Of a DNA stretch of 64,000 nucleotides, positions 22,249 to 32,336 are shown in pieces. The notes beneath the pieces were generated by a model. The model saw only the letters and a list, made by a program, of their open reading frames with translations. It was not told the origin of the DNA and did no database searches. Origin of the DNA: Sciurus carolinensis (taxonomy: Eukaryota > Chordata > Mammalia > Rodentia > Sciuridae); assembly GCF_902686445.1 (NCBI RefSeq), contig NC_062232.1, positions 68,589,440-68,653,439 of the forward strand. The letters run 5' to 3'. Positions within the stretch are counted from its first letter, which is position 1. Each line of letters opens with the position of its first letter. The translations under genes were made by a program, and so were the position numbers.

Positions 22249-23522
22249 GAAGGTAAAGGGTTACCATCTTTGTCTCTAATTGATTTACAGTCACTTGCCC
22301 AGTGTTTCCCTTTTTTACATCAGGGACATAGTTTTGGCACAGAACCTTGGGGGCAGTCCTTTTTCATGTGTCCAAGTTGTTTACATTGATAACACTGTTG
22401 GCCTGGGCGGGAGCTGGTATTACCTCTAAGACCCTGTGCAAGTGCTGCAGCCATCACCTGACCTTGAATAAAAGTCTCATTAATATCCCTACAAGCCTTT
22501 AAGTAGGCTCCAAGGTCTTTGTTTTTCCAAGGTCTTATTGCTTCTTTACACCATTTATTTGCTTGCTCATATGCAAGCTGTTTGACTAAGGGCATAGCCT
22601 GGTCTATATCTCCAAATATACGTCCTGCTGTTTGAATCAATCTGTCTACAAACTCAGCATAGGGTTCATTATGACCTTGAATAACTTTAGATAACTGTCC
22701 TTGAAGATCACCAGCACCTGAAAGCGTTTTCCAAGCTTTAGTGGCAGCAGCCCTAATTTGTTGATACACACTGGGGTGGAAATTATTCTGATTACCTTGC
22801 CCTTCATATGGTTGTTGGCCTGTCAGCATGTTTAGATTCCATTGAGGATTGCCCACAACTGCATTACGTCGGGCAGTATCAGAGCATAACTCCTGGTTAA
22901 CCACCTTCCACATGAGATATTGTCCCCCAGATAAACATGCCTTTGCTAAATTACCCCAATCAGTTGGAGTAAGATTTTGACTTGCAACATTCTCTAATAA
23001 AGAAATGGTAAATGCAGCTTGTACTCCATAGGACATAACTTCCTCTTTTAACTGTTTTACTAATTTTATATCTAATATTTGATGATACCTCTGATTGTTT
23101 TGATCTTCAAATACCGGGAATATTGGGAACACTGATCGAGATTCTACATCAGCCTACTGTCTGGGGGCCACCCATGTGCAGCAAGTACATGCGCCCCTAC
23201 CACTTGGAAAAGAGTGGTGATCTGGATTAGACCCTGGAGGGCATGGCGTGGTAGGAGTTAAATGCCACTGAGGGAACTTCTTTTCTAGCTCTGTCTCAGA
23301 TAGCTCCTGTTCTTCAGAGTCACATCCCTGTTCTGTGTCTGAACATCTACTTTCTCTTTTAGAAGCTCGACTTGATTGTTCTTCTTTTACAGTTTCTAAT
23401 ATCTTTTCCCCTTTCTTAACTGTTCTTAAAATTTTGGTTTTTTGGAAGTCAGACAGAAACGCCACAACAACAACAAACAGAAACCAAACAAGAAAAGGTA
23501 ACACAAATAACACCCTACACAT
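22095..23522 (-). pseudogene. gag: Retroviral gag with two in-frame stops
   Basis: One reading frame of 476 codons runs from ATG at 23522 to a stop at 22095-22097. The first 24 or so residues are strongly hydrophobic (an uninterrupted run such as LFVLPFLVWFLFVVVVAFL), then a charged linker, then capsid with a major homology region (QGHNEPYAEFVDRLIQTA) and a first CCHC zinc knuckle (CYQCKQLGHMKKDC). An in-frame TAG lies at 23154-23156 between linker and capsid, and an in-frame TGA at 22320-22322 inside the second knuckle. There is little room for a normal matrix domain before capsid. The hydrophobic start recalls IAP Gag, which is targeted to the endoplasmic reticulum; that parallel is inference. 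Confidence 0.9.
22213..22248 (-). promoter_or_regulatory. Gag-pro -1 frameshift site with stem-loop
   Basis: The minus-strand heptamer AAAAAAT (complement of 22242-22248) is read A AAA AAT in the gag frame. After an 8-base spacer comes 'gggcccc', 7-base loop, 'ggggccc' (complement of 22213-22233): a perfect 7-bp all-GC stem. The -1 frame continues without a stop into the dUTPase. The heptamer, spacing and stem meet the textbook rules for programmed -1 frameshifting. Confidence 0.88.
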
Positions 23523-23577
23523 ATTAATCTACTACAGGATGTCCTTTGCTGTCTCTTAGGACAGTCTTCCATCAGTA

Positions 23578-23664
23578 CCCTCACTAGGAGAACCTTCCAT
23601 TATGCTCCCTCAATAGGGGAACCTTCTGTTACGCTCCCTCACTAGGGGAACCTTCCATTAAACC
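23578..23664. repeat. Three tandem 29-bp units in the retroviral leader
   Basis: Units at 23578-23606, 23607-23635 and 23636-23664 each begin 'ccctca' and contain 'ggaacctt' or 'agaacctt'; a partial fourth may start near 23676. They lie between the splice donor and the gag start on the minus strand. Confidence 0.9.
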
Positions 23665-23736
23665 TTAAGGCTACCATTTCCTCAAATAGGGAAACCTGCT
23701 AGTTGACTGTTCTAGTGAATAATTTTCTTCTTTATT

Positions 23737-23745
23737 ACTTACCTG
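23737..23745 (-). promoter_or_regulatory. Leader splice donor CAG/GTAAGT
   Basis: The minus strand carries a perfect consensus donor about 33 bases downstream of the 5' LTR, the usual place for the major donor of a retroviral leader. Presumed to serve env or other subgenomic mRNA. Confidence 0.75.
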
Positions 23746-23754
23746 AGCGCTCAC

Positions 23755-23775
23755 CGCACCCCGTATGGGCCACCA
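23755..23775 (-). promoter_or_regulatory. Probable primer-binding site
   Basis: The minus strand starts 'tggtggcccatacgggg' two bases after the LTR end, the right place and the right initial TGG for a tRNA-CCA complement. It shares blocks with the Lys-type primer-binding site but has too many mismatches for me to name the tRNA. Confidence 0.5.
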
Positions 23776-23777
23776 CT

Positions 23778-24126
23778 TGCTGCTTGCCGCCGACCATCGG
23801 GACAAACAACACATACACTTCAGAAGTTCATGAAACAGCTTCCGCTTTATTTGGATAACACCCTCAATATATAAGCAGTCTCATGCATAAGCAATTGTAA
23901 TCAGATATGTCCATCCAGTCCTATTAAATGTCAAGCAATCATGAGCTCAAGCTTACATGTAAGATATATCTGTACACGCACTAAGTGGCTGAACTAATTA
24001 TCATACAGCCAATGGTAAACGCTTCCTGTTTTTCTCAAGGTGCATTCAGCATGCCCTTTGGCTCTCTGCCAGTCGCCATCTTGGATGCATGTGGCGTAAC
24101 CCTGGGCCCTGGGTCTCGCCCACCAC
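23778..24126 (-). mobile_element. 5' LTR of class II provirus
   Basis: The partner of the 17916-18265 LTR, with the same ends, TATA box, AATAAA (complement of 23846-23851) and YY1-like motif (complement of 24075-24084). It is followed outside by the target duplication 'agaat' (24127-24131). A plus-strand open frame crossing its right end (23985-24239) is a chance frame. Confidence 0.95.
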
Positions 24127-24415
24127 AAGAATTACTTAAGTTAGCTAATGAACAGAAATGTAGTGGTGTCATTTCAAAAATTGATCCCTCTAGTCCTAGT
24201 CAAGCCTTCAAATGGCTAAAGATCAGGTTACCATCTTGAATGTAACCTCATTAAAAACCATAATCAGAACCATCCAGTTTAGCTCACCTACTTCTGAACT
24301 CCTAACCCATAGAATCATGTGTATGGCATAATAAATGTTTGTTATCTTAAACTGCTAAGATTTGTGGTCATTTATTATACAGCAAAAGATAGCTAATATA
24401 ATGAGAATTCTATTC
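24127..24415 (+). repeat. MaLR-type LTR, right half
   Basis: Continuation of the LTR at 17685. It ends with a polyadenylation signal and the text 'taaatgtttgttatcttaaa', 'aaagatagctaatata', which fits the 3' end of MLT1-type LTRs. Confidence 0.65.
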
Positions 24416-25980
24416 CAAACAAGATGATAATCCAGAACCTAAACAATTACACTTATCTGACCATACTTTTTCACTGTCATCTTCTTACTCTTCCACGTTA
24501 TATATTATATTGAATTTCTTTGGATATCAATTCTGACCTGATTATGCTTGAAATTTTCACACCTTTGGCAAAAATTTAGAAGATTGGTTACACACAGGTC
24601 ACCAGATCCAACTAATCCTATTCTGCTTATCCCTGGGGTTATTCCTCTACTCCTTGAATTCAAATCAATTTAAGTGGATGTATCATTTTGGCTAATATAT
24701 TGAATTCTGAACACACATTAATAACATTATATTTCAATCACTATATTAATTACTATGGATATATAACTTGGTAATGATATACAACTAGGTAAGAATGAAT
24801 CCATGTATTCATAGAGTTCATAATCATTGGTAGAAATTGTTAGATTCCCCCATTTCAATCTCTCAGTCCTCCCTTTAGTAATAAGACCCAATGTTTCATG
24901 TAGAGATATTACACCCTATATAGTGACTATATTCCACAATCTTCCAAGTGATTATATTATTTCTAATGAGATATAAATAAAGTGGTTTACTATTTCTGGA
25001 TCATGTCTCTTCAGAGACAAAGTAAGCCCTTTACTTCCTTACTTTGTTATTGATGACTAAAATACTTAAATAGTGAAAAGATTTACAGCTCCCATTTTAG
25101 AATACAAGGTAAAATTTATTGTGGTAAATTGGGAAGTAACACATCAGAAGGAATAGAACTTAAGCGTGGACTGGTATAGGATAAGGAAATCAACTCTCTA
25201 TAAGCACTCTAATAAATGAGATTGACATGCATATAAGTAATTTATTATAATATTATAAACAGAGGTAAATTATATGGTTCAGGAAATTGTATTTTGTGTT
25301 GAACATTTAAAAGTATTGAGCAATAGGAATCACAGAAAATGTGGAAACAGGAAGGTCACTCTCACCTTTTATTACCTTCTTTTTCCCTGATGTACTCATA
25401 AAGTCTTGAAAGATTTTTCTGCAATTCCCCTAAATCAAGTTTAAAAGATCCTCATTTGAGAGGTCTTATCTACACCCAGTGGAAAAGTGCATCCTTATCT
25501 CGGAACACATGGTCACAGGGAAGAATCTGAATTAACAGGTCTTGCTAGATTCCCTCATATTTGTTAATATAGCTCATATTTTTCTATCCAAACTTCTCCA
25601 TGAGTAGCTACTTCCTCATGAAACATAAATAAATACACAATTCTTTTTGTCTTCATTTTTATTTATTAAAGCACCTGTACCTATATCATATGAATGTGTA
25701 AGATTTTTGTCTCATTAATCTCTTATTTGTTTTAGAACTCTCAGCCATGAACTTGGAAAAGATATTTTCTCCCTTGACAAAAAAGTCTTATGAGGGTGCA
25801 ATGTAGTCAGAAAAATAATTCTGTTTGCTGAGATAAGGATGAAACCACTAGGGAGGCCCATAGATCATTGTGGTTTACCTATGAGTTTTTGCAAATTTAA
25901 TGCACTATATTCCATGACCATTTAAGTGATATAGAATACCACTTCCAAAATCTTTATTCTCTCAATCCATGCTTTTTTTT
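24416..25980. other. Unassigned AT-rich sequence
   Basis: No open frame, RNA or repeat family that I recognise; possibly old non-repetitive intergenic DNA. Confidence 0.4.
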
Positions 25981-26170
25981 AACCTCTTTTTTATCGATTA
26001 TTTTTAGTTATATGTAACATTAGAATACATTTTGACCTAATCACAAAAGCATGGAATATAATTTGCTCTAATTTAGTCGCTGTTACTTACCCCTCCCCCT
26101 ACCTTCCCTGTACTCAACTGATCTTTCTGCCATTTATTTGTAGTTTGTTGTTGTTTTAAATTAGGGTCTT
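25981..26170 (-). repeat. Sciurid L1 3'UTR fragment
   Basis: Reversed tail text 'agttatatgtaacattagaat' type wording, then 'cattttgacctaatcac', followed by a pyrimidine-rich stretch as in other reversed tails here (13430, 48105). Confidence 0.65.
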
Positions 26171-26232
26171 GTCTTATTCCTTGACTTCCTTTTATAACAC
26201 AGCTGTCGATTTTTGAATAATAATCTCATTTT

Positions 26233-26390
26233 CTTCCAGTTATCCCACTCCTTGGTTTATACCCAAAGGACTTAAAATCAGCATACTACAGTGATGCAGC
26301 CACATCAATGTTTATAGCAGCTCAATTCACAATAACTAAACTATGGAACCAACATAGATAACCTTCAACAGATGAATGGATAAAGAAAAT

Positions 26391-26426
<36 letters not shown>

Positions 26427-26820
26427 GGAATATTACTCAGCTTTAAAGAAGAATGGAACATGGATTAGAGAATATCACACTAAGTGAAAAAAAAACAAAC
26501 CCAAAACCAAAGGTCAAAATATTTTCTCTGATATTCAGAATCTAATTAACAATGGGGGGGTGGATAGGGAAGAATAGTTACTTTATTAGGTAGAAGGGAG
26601 TGAAGGGAGGGTAAGGAATATGAGGAAAGGAATGATAGTAGAGTGAAACAGAAATTATTACCTCATGTACATGTATGACTGCATAAGTGATGTGATTCTG
26701 CAATATGTAAAATCAGAAAAATGAGATTATACTCTATTTATATATGATATGTCAAAATGTATAAATGCATTCTACTGTCATGTACAACAAATTAGAACAA
26801 ATAAAATAAAAATTAAAAAA
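26233..26820 (+). repeat. 5'-truncated L1 with target duplication
   Basis: Starts in the ORF2 C-terminal region (equivalent of [15 protein letters not shown]) and runs through the 3'UTR to an A-rich tail. A perfect 10-bp duplication 'atctcatttt' flanks it (26223-26232 and 26821-26830). It contains a (TA)n run at 26394-26424. Confidence 0.9.
26394..26424. repeat. (TA)n microsatellite
   Basis: About 15 TA units within the truncated L1. Confidence 0.95.
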
Positions 26821-26830
26821 ATCTCATTTT

Positions 26831-27190
26831 ATTTAAGCAACTCTTACTTAAGAAATTTCCAGAAAACTTCATTAGCAGACATAAACACATTTCTATTATA
26901 CACGTATCATCAATACAAAGAATATTTATGCAATTACATTGTTTAATATTTCTGATATATCAGAGTAAAAAGTTAGCTTATATTGCTAGTATTGCTATCT
27001 GAGCTTCTGGGGAAATGAAAAATTGATATATTGAGTTTTTTCCCAGATGGTATTATCATAAAATGGAAGAAAAATTACACATATAATATTTTGCTTTAAA
27101 CACATAGATGTTTTTATGTGAAGAAAATATCTAGTTGCCAAACTAAGCTGAAAAATCTTAATGAAAAAATATTTTAAAAAATATTTTAGA
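26831..27190. other. Unassigned sequence
   Basis: Nothing recognised; AT-rich. Confidence 0.4.
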
Positions 27191-27203
27191 AGTTGACGTT
27201 ATC

Positions 27204-27279
27204 GGGCTGGGGAGATAGCTCAGTTGGTAGAGTGCTTGCCTTGTATGCACAAGGCCTTGGGTTCGATCCCCAGCACTGC

Positions 27280-27306
<27 letters not shown>
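27204..27306 (+). repeat. Young ID SINE with target duplication
   Basis: A well-preserved tRNA-Ala-derived SINE: 'gggctggggagatagctcag' start, A box 'tagctcagttgg' near 27216, B box 'gggttcgatcc' at 27259-27269, then an A tail. A 13-bp duplication flanks it (27191-27203 and 27307-27319) with one mismatch. The internal RNA polymerase III promoter looks intact. Confidence 0.95.
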
Positions 27307-27310
<4 letters not shown>

Positions 27311-27319
27311 GAGGTTATC

Positions 27320-27942
27320 ATACTCTCATCTTATTTTATTTATTTTGTACAGATTTGATGGGATCCACATAGGTTATCAGTGTGTAATAAGCTTTGATAG
27401 ACAGCTTCCTCTTCTAAAGATTTTAATATTTAAACAAGATAGTACATTTCTGCTTTTTGAAAGGGATACATATCTAATTGTGTAAATCCTTCCATTATTA
27501 TGCTACTTGTAGCTTTTACAAAATCTAATGCAACATGACTTTACTAAAACTCTATCTTACATATGACATCATGCAGTACCAACATTTAAAACTTCTGTTA
27601 GAGGAAATTATTACATATAAAACACTTAGAGGGTAACATGAAACAAATGTAATCAAATGGTGAATAGTGTGGACTGCTGATAAATGCACTACAAATTTAG
27701 CAAAGGGAAGGTCAATCTTTTTTTTATTTAATTAATGAAGGCTTCATAGAAGATCCTGAATTTTATAATTGGTAAATTAAAAGAGATAGAGGAAACTTGT
27801 TTTTGATAGTTTTGATAGTTTCTCTATCAACACTTGTTTCTATAAAATATATGATTTATACAGTTGGTCCTTCATATCTACAGATTCAACCAATGGTGAA
27901 TAAAAATATTTGGAAAAAACTTGCATTTGTACTGAATATAGT
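27320..27942. other. Unassigned sequence
   Basis: Nothing recognised. Confidence 0.4.
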
Positions 27943-28385
27943 TTTAGTCAGCTTTTTTACTGCTGTGACCAAAAGACCTTACAAGAACAACATAGAGTAG
28001 GAAAATTTTAGGTGGGGGCTTATGCTTTCATAGGTCCCAGTGCAGAGACAGCTGGCTCCATTCTTCTAGGCCTGAGGTGTTGCAGAATATCATTGCAGAA
28101 GTGTGTGTTGGAGAAAAGAAGCTCAGGATATTACCAGGAAGCAGAGAGATAGAGAGCTCTGCTCCAGAAGGAAAAAGTATATACCCCAGAGGCATGCCCC
28201 CAGGGACCCACCTCCTCTAGCCACACCCTATCTGCCGGCAGTTACCACTCAATTAATACCTATCACAGGATTAATGCACTGATTAGGTTAAGACTCTCAT
28301 AACCCAATCATTTCACCTCTAAATGTTCTTACATTGTCCCACACATGAGTTTTTGGAGGGACTCTTCACATCTCAACCATAACAA
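27943..28385 (+). repeat. Interspersed repeat of unnamed family, copy 2
   Basis: Begins 'tagtcagcttttttactgct' and 'gtgaccaaaagacctta', and ends 'cacatctcaaccataaca'. Shares ordered blocks with 3125-3540. Family not named. Confidence 0.65.
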
Positions 28386-29291
28386 ATAAGCACAGACTTT
28401 TTCTTATAATTTTTCCACAAACAATACAACAACTATTTACATAGCATTTACGTTATAATAGATATTATAAGATAGAGATTATAATAGAGATGATTTAAAG
28501 TACATTAGAGGATGTGTTTAGGTTATTCCAAATACTCTATTTTATATAAGGTTCTCAAATATCTGCTCATTTTCATAACTGTGGAGTGGGGCTGTTCTGG
28601 AACTAATCCTCCTTTGCTACCAAGGGATGATTATAAATATATATAATGCATTTATTACACATAACTTCATATAATGTACTCTCAGATATAACTGATTATA
28701 TATCTTTTATATAAAATCTTATCTTCATGAAAACAGAATATTTTAATTTCATAGCTAAATGTTTACCAATATGTAATATTGTTAGTTTCCAGTAAATCTG
28801 TAATTATTTTCTCCCCTTTCCTATAGTAGAATAGTATATTCTCACTCATTGTCAAATGATTTTCAACACCTTCCATATGAGGAGTATGCTTCTTCACTCT
28901 GTTGGGTTTAGTCACATGTTCTTTGACTGAAATAATATGAGCAAATGTGAGATGTACTACATCTAAATGAAGCTTTAAGAGCTTCTGAGTAATTTGACAA
29001 TTCTTTGCTTCTACCTTGAGAGCATCTTGTCACATATATGGACTATATGATCTTCTGCCACAGCTCAGGCCTGGTATGGACTATTTATTTTGTTTGGGAC
29101 CTGGAGTGAGAAACCACATAGAGTAGAGCCATTGTAATCACACAGATGAGATATAATGTATATCTGAAATAAACCTTTGCTTTCGTAAGTCATCAAAATT
29201 GATTAACACAATAAAGTTAACACACATACCAATATATGTTATTACCTTAGTGTTTCCAAATGAATATAAAAAAAATTTATTTTAAATGAAC
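28386..29291. other. Unassigned AT-rich sequence
   Basis: No gene or repeat recognised before the left target duplication of the young L1 (29292-29304). Confidence 0.45.
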
Positions 29292-29304
29292 AAAAATACA
29301 TATA

Positions 29305-29910
29305 GATCCAAGATGGCGGCCTAGAGGGAGACTGCACCCCCAGTCGCTCCACAACCCAGGAGTTAAGAAGGGGAGGCATTGAGAGACTCGGACTGAAATA
29401 GAGCCACAGGTGAGTCTGCCCACTGGGTAAAGCTCGGCCCAGGTGGCAGGCCCAGATAGAGGTGGCTTATCGGAGCCGGGCAGGGCAGCTAGAGTCATCC
29501 ACAGGCAGCCCTGCGCACTCCTGCGGTGGGTCCCGCTCACACAGCCAGCTTCTCCAGGTTCTTGGAACGGAACTGGCCTGCTAGTGAGAGCCTTTCTGAC
29601 CAGAACAAGCTCCGAGTCCTGGAGCCAGTGCAGCGCAACGTACTCCGGCACACAAGCAGCTTCAGGGACCAGGATAGGGCAGCCAGAGACCTCCCCAAGT
29701 AGCCTGGACCCCTGTGGTGGGAGGTGCCTTTCAAGGCTAGCTTCTCAGACCAGACCGCCCAGTGAGAGGTTTTCTACATAGAACCAGACACAAGTCCCCG
29801 AACCAATGGAGAGCTTCCATCTGCAAGCAGCCTCTGGGATCAGGGCAGGGCAGCCAGAGACCTCTTCAGGTGGCTCTGCCCACTCCGGCTGCAGGCTCTC
29901 TTCACGGGGC
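29305..29910 (+). promoter_or_regulatory. L1 5'UTR monomer 1
   Basis: This 606-bp unit begins 'gatccaagatggcggcctag' and restarts at 29911 with the same words. G+C-rich, and contains a YY1-type 'aagatggcggc' at its start. Tandem promoter monomers are the arrangement known from mouse L1s, and are presumed to promote transcription here. Confidence 0.85.
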
Positions 29911-30383
29911 GATCCAAGATGGCGGCCTAGAGGGAGACTGCACCCCCAGTCGCTCCACAACCCAGGAGTTAAGAAGGGGAGGCATTGAGAGACTCGGACT
30001 GAAATAGAGCCACAGGTGAGTCTGCCCACTGGGTAAAGCTTGGCCCGGGTGGCAGGCCCAGATAGAGGTGGCTTATCGGAGCCGGGCAGGGCAGCTAGAG
30101 TCTTCCCAAGGTAGCCTTCCACACGCCGGCAGTGGGCTCCTCCCACACGGCCAGCTGCACGGTGCAGGCCCACAGTCAGAGCATTTCCGCACAGACCCAG
30201 CTCCAAACCGTGGAACCAGTAGGGGGCTGGGGCAGTTTTCTTTGGATGCACTGCTTTATCAGATTCCTCCAAGACATCAGGCTACTGAAGGCTGGGAGGT
30301 GATACACTGGAAATCTACCTGGACACTATAAGCCAATAGCGGAAAACTGCAATATCTCAGGGTCCCACTGACAACTGACCAAT
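29911..30383 (+). promoter_or_regulatory. L1 5'UTR monomer 2 and leader to ORF1
   Basis: Begins with the same 20 bases as monomer 1 and stays nearly identical for about 180 bp, then diverges into an ORF1-proximal leader ('gggaggtgatacactggaaa'). The homologous segment of the inserted L1 is 32501-32974. Confidence 0.85.
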
Positions 30384-31430
30384 ATGAGAAAACAAGGGAA
30401 GAAAATGTCCCAAACAAACCTAGATACTACATCAATAAAACCCAATGACAGCACACCAGAAGAAATGTCAGAAAGGGAGTTCAGAATGTACGTAATTAAA
30501 ACGATCAGGGAAGCTAATGAGGAGATGAAAGAGCAAATGCAGGCATTGAAGGAGGAGATGAAAGAGCAAATGCAGGCATTAAATGATCGCACCAATCAAG
30601 AGTTAAAAGACCAAATATGGGAAGCAAGAGATCATTTCAATAAAGAGTTAGAGATACTGAAAAAAAAAAAAACTGAAATACTTAAAATGAAGGAAACAAT
30701 AAACCAAGTTAAAAACTCCATAGAAAGCATAACTAATAGGATAGAACACCTGGAAGACAGAACTTCAGACATTGCAGAAAAATTATTTAATCTTGAAAGC
30801 AAAGTTGGCCAAACAGAAAAGATGGTGAGAAATCATGAACAGAATCTACAAGAATTATGGGATATCATGAAAAGGCCAAATTTAAGAATTATTGGGATTG
30901 AGGAAGGCTTAGAGAAACAAACCAAAGGAATGAACAATCTATTGAATGAAATAATAACAGAAAATTTCCCAAATCTGAAGAATGAAATGGAAAACCAAGT
31001 ACAAGAGGCTTATAGAACTCCAAACATACAAAATTACAACAGACCCACACCAAGGCACATTATTATGAAAATACCTAACACACAAAATAAAGACAGAATT
31101 TTAAAGGCCGCGAGAGGAAAGAATCAAATTACATTCAGAGGGAAACCAATAAGAATATCAGCAGATTTTTCAATCCAGACCCTAAAAGCTAGAAGGGCCT
31201 GGAACAACATATACCAAGCCCTGAAAGAAAACGGATGCCAACCAAGAATCTTATACCCAGCAAAACTTACCTTCAAATTTGACGATGAAATAAGATCCTT
31301 CCATGATAAACAAAAGCTAAAGGAATTTACAAAAAGAAAGCCAGCATTACAGAACATTCTCAGCAAAATATTCCATGAGGAAGAGATGAAAAACAATGAT
31401 GCAAATCAGCAACAGGTGGCGCTAGCCTAA
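30384..31430 (+). CDS. L1 ORF1 protein, intact (348 aa)
   Basis: L1 ORF1p is a trimeric RNA-binding chaperone that coats L1 RNA in the cytoplasm. Residues 1-45 form a basic, disordered head; about 45-160 are a heptad-rich coiled coil that includes an 11-residue tandem duplication (EEMKEQMQALK / EEMKEQMQALN, residues 46-67; DNA units 30519-30551 and 30552-30584). From about 160 come the RRM-like domain (RPNLRIIGIEEG) and the C-terminal domain (RHIIMKIPNTQNKDRILKAARGK, then ITFRGKPIRISADFS). The length fits a normal mammalian L1 ORF1 (about 340-370 aa). It is uninterrupted, unlike the inserted copy. ORF2 should begin about 30-50 bp downstream but is frameshifted there. Whether this copy is transcribed cannot be seen. 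Confidence 0.93.
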   Translation: MRKQGKKMSQTNLDTTSIKPNDSTPEEMSEREFRMYVIKTIREANEEMKEQMQALKEEMKEQMQALNDRTNQELKDQIWEARDHFNKELEILKKKKTEILKMKETINQVKNSIESITNRIEHLEDRTSDIAEKLFNLESKVGQTEKMVRNHEQNLQELWDIMKRPNLRIIGIEEGLEKQTKGMNNLLNEIITENFPNLKNEMENQVQEAYRTPNIQNYNRPTPRHIIMKIPNTQNKDRILKAARGKNQITFRGKPIRISADFSIQTLKARRAWNNIYQALKENGCQPRILYPAKLTFKFDDEIRSFHDKQKLKEFTKRKPALQNILSKIFHEEEMKNNDANQQQVALA

Positions 31431-31461
31431 AGGAATAGCCAAATAAAGGAGAAATCAAATC

Positions 31462-32336
31462 ATGTCAAAAAGAAATATGAGTCAATTGGGAATACAAATC
31501 ATATCACAATAATAACCCTGAATGTCAATGGCCTGAATTTATCAATCAAAAGACACAGACTGGCAGATTGGATTAAAAAGAAAAATCCAACAATATGCTG
31601 CCTGCAAGAGACTCACCTCATAGAAAGAGACACCCATAGACTAAAGGTGAAAGGATGGGGAAAAACATACCATGCACACGGACACAGCAAAAAAGCTGGA
31701 GTATCCATCCTCATTTCAGATAATGTGGACTTCAAACCAAAACTAGTCAGAAGGGATAAAGAAGGACATTACATGCTGCTTAAGGGAAGCATAAATCGGC
31801 AAGACATAACAATCATAAATATCTATGCCCCGAACATTGGTTCATCCACGTACATCAAACAAATCCTTCTCAATTCCAGAAATCAAATAGACCACAACAC
31901 AATAATACTAGGCGATTTTAATACACCTCTCTCACCACTGGATAGATCGTCCAAACAAAAATTGAATAAAGAAACTATAGATCTCAACAACACAATCAAC
32001 AATTTAGACCTAACAGACATATATAGAATATACCATCCAACAAAGAACGAATACACTTTCTTCTCAGCAGCACATGGATCCTTCTCTAAAATAGACCATA
32101 TTTTATGCCACAAAGCTACTGTTAGCAAATACAAGAAGATAGAGATACTACCTTGTACTCTATCAGATCATAATGGATTGAAATTAGAAATAAATGACAG
32201 AATAAAAAACAGAAACTTCTCCAATACCTGGAGATTAAATAATACACTATTATATGATGAATGGATAACAGAAGACATCAGGAGGGAAATAAAAAAATTC
32301 TTAGAAGTAAACGAGAACAAAGACTCATCATATTAA
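31462..32336 (+). pseudogene. Outer L1 ORF2, endonuclease part, broken
   Basis: ATG codons at 31462 and 31477 match the inserted copy's start, but 4 bp are missing after 31487 relative to it, so the start is out of frame. From about 31500 the endonuclease frame is open: CLQETHL, IYAPN, LGDFN, and SDHNG with its catalytic His. It stops at an in-frame TAA (32334-32336) where the inserted copy has CAA. That same base change completes the TTAAAA target at which the second L1 inserted. ORF2p would supply nicking and reverse transcription; this copy cannot. Confidence 0.92.

Noticed and set aside
22305..22318. AAAAAAGGGAAAC (minus strand) as the gag-pro slippery site
   Set aside because: Both possible heptamers are out of the required phase with the gag frame and lie inside the second zinc knuckle; the site at 22242-22248 is in phase and has a stem.
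23578..23664. 29-bp direct repeats as a CRISPR array
   Set aside because: Units are contiguous without spacers, in a retroviral leader, in a mammalian genome.
23755..23775. Naming the primer tRNA of the provirus
   Set aside because: The initial TGG and position fit, but mismatches to every primer-binding site I remember are too many for an assignment.
27204..27280. tRNA-like sequence with A and B boxes
   Set aside because: It has an A tail, a 13-bp target duplication and the ID consensus, and no acceptor-stem partner, so it is a SINE rather than a tRNA gene.
29443..29781. G+C-rich plus- and minus-strand open frames in 29.3-30.3 kb as host genes
   Set aside because: They lie in L1 5'UTR monomers and recur with the repeat; open length is explained by base composition.
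30326..30595. Minus-strand 89-codon frame with repeated Cys/Phe/Ser text, present twice
   Set aside because: It is the antisense of the intact L1 ORF1 coiled-coil duplication, and recurs identically at 32917-33186.
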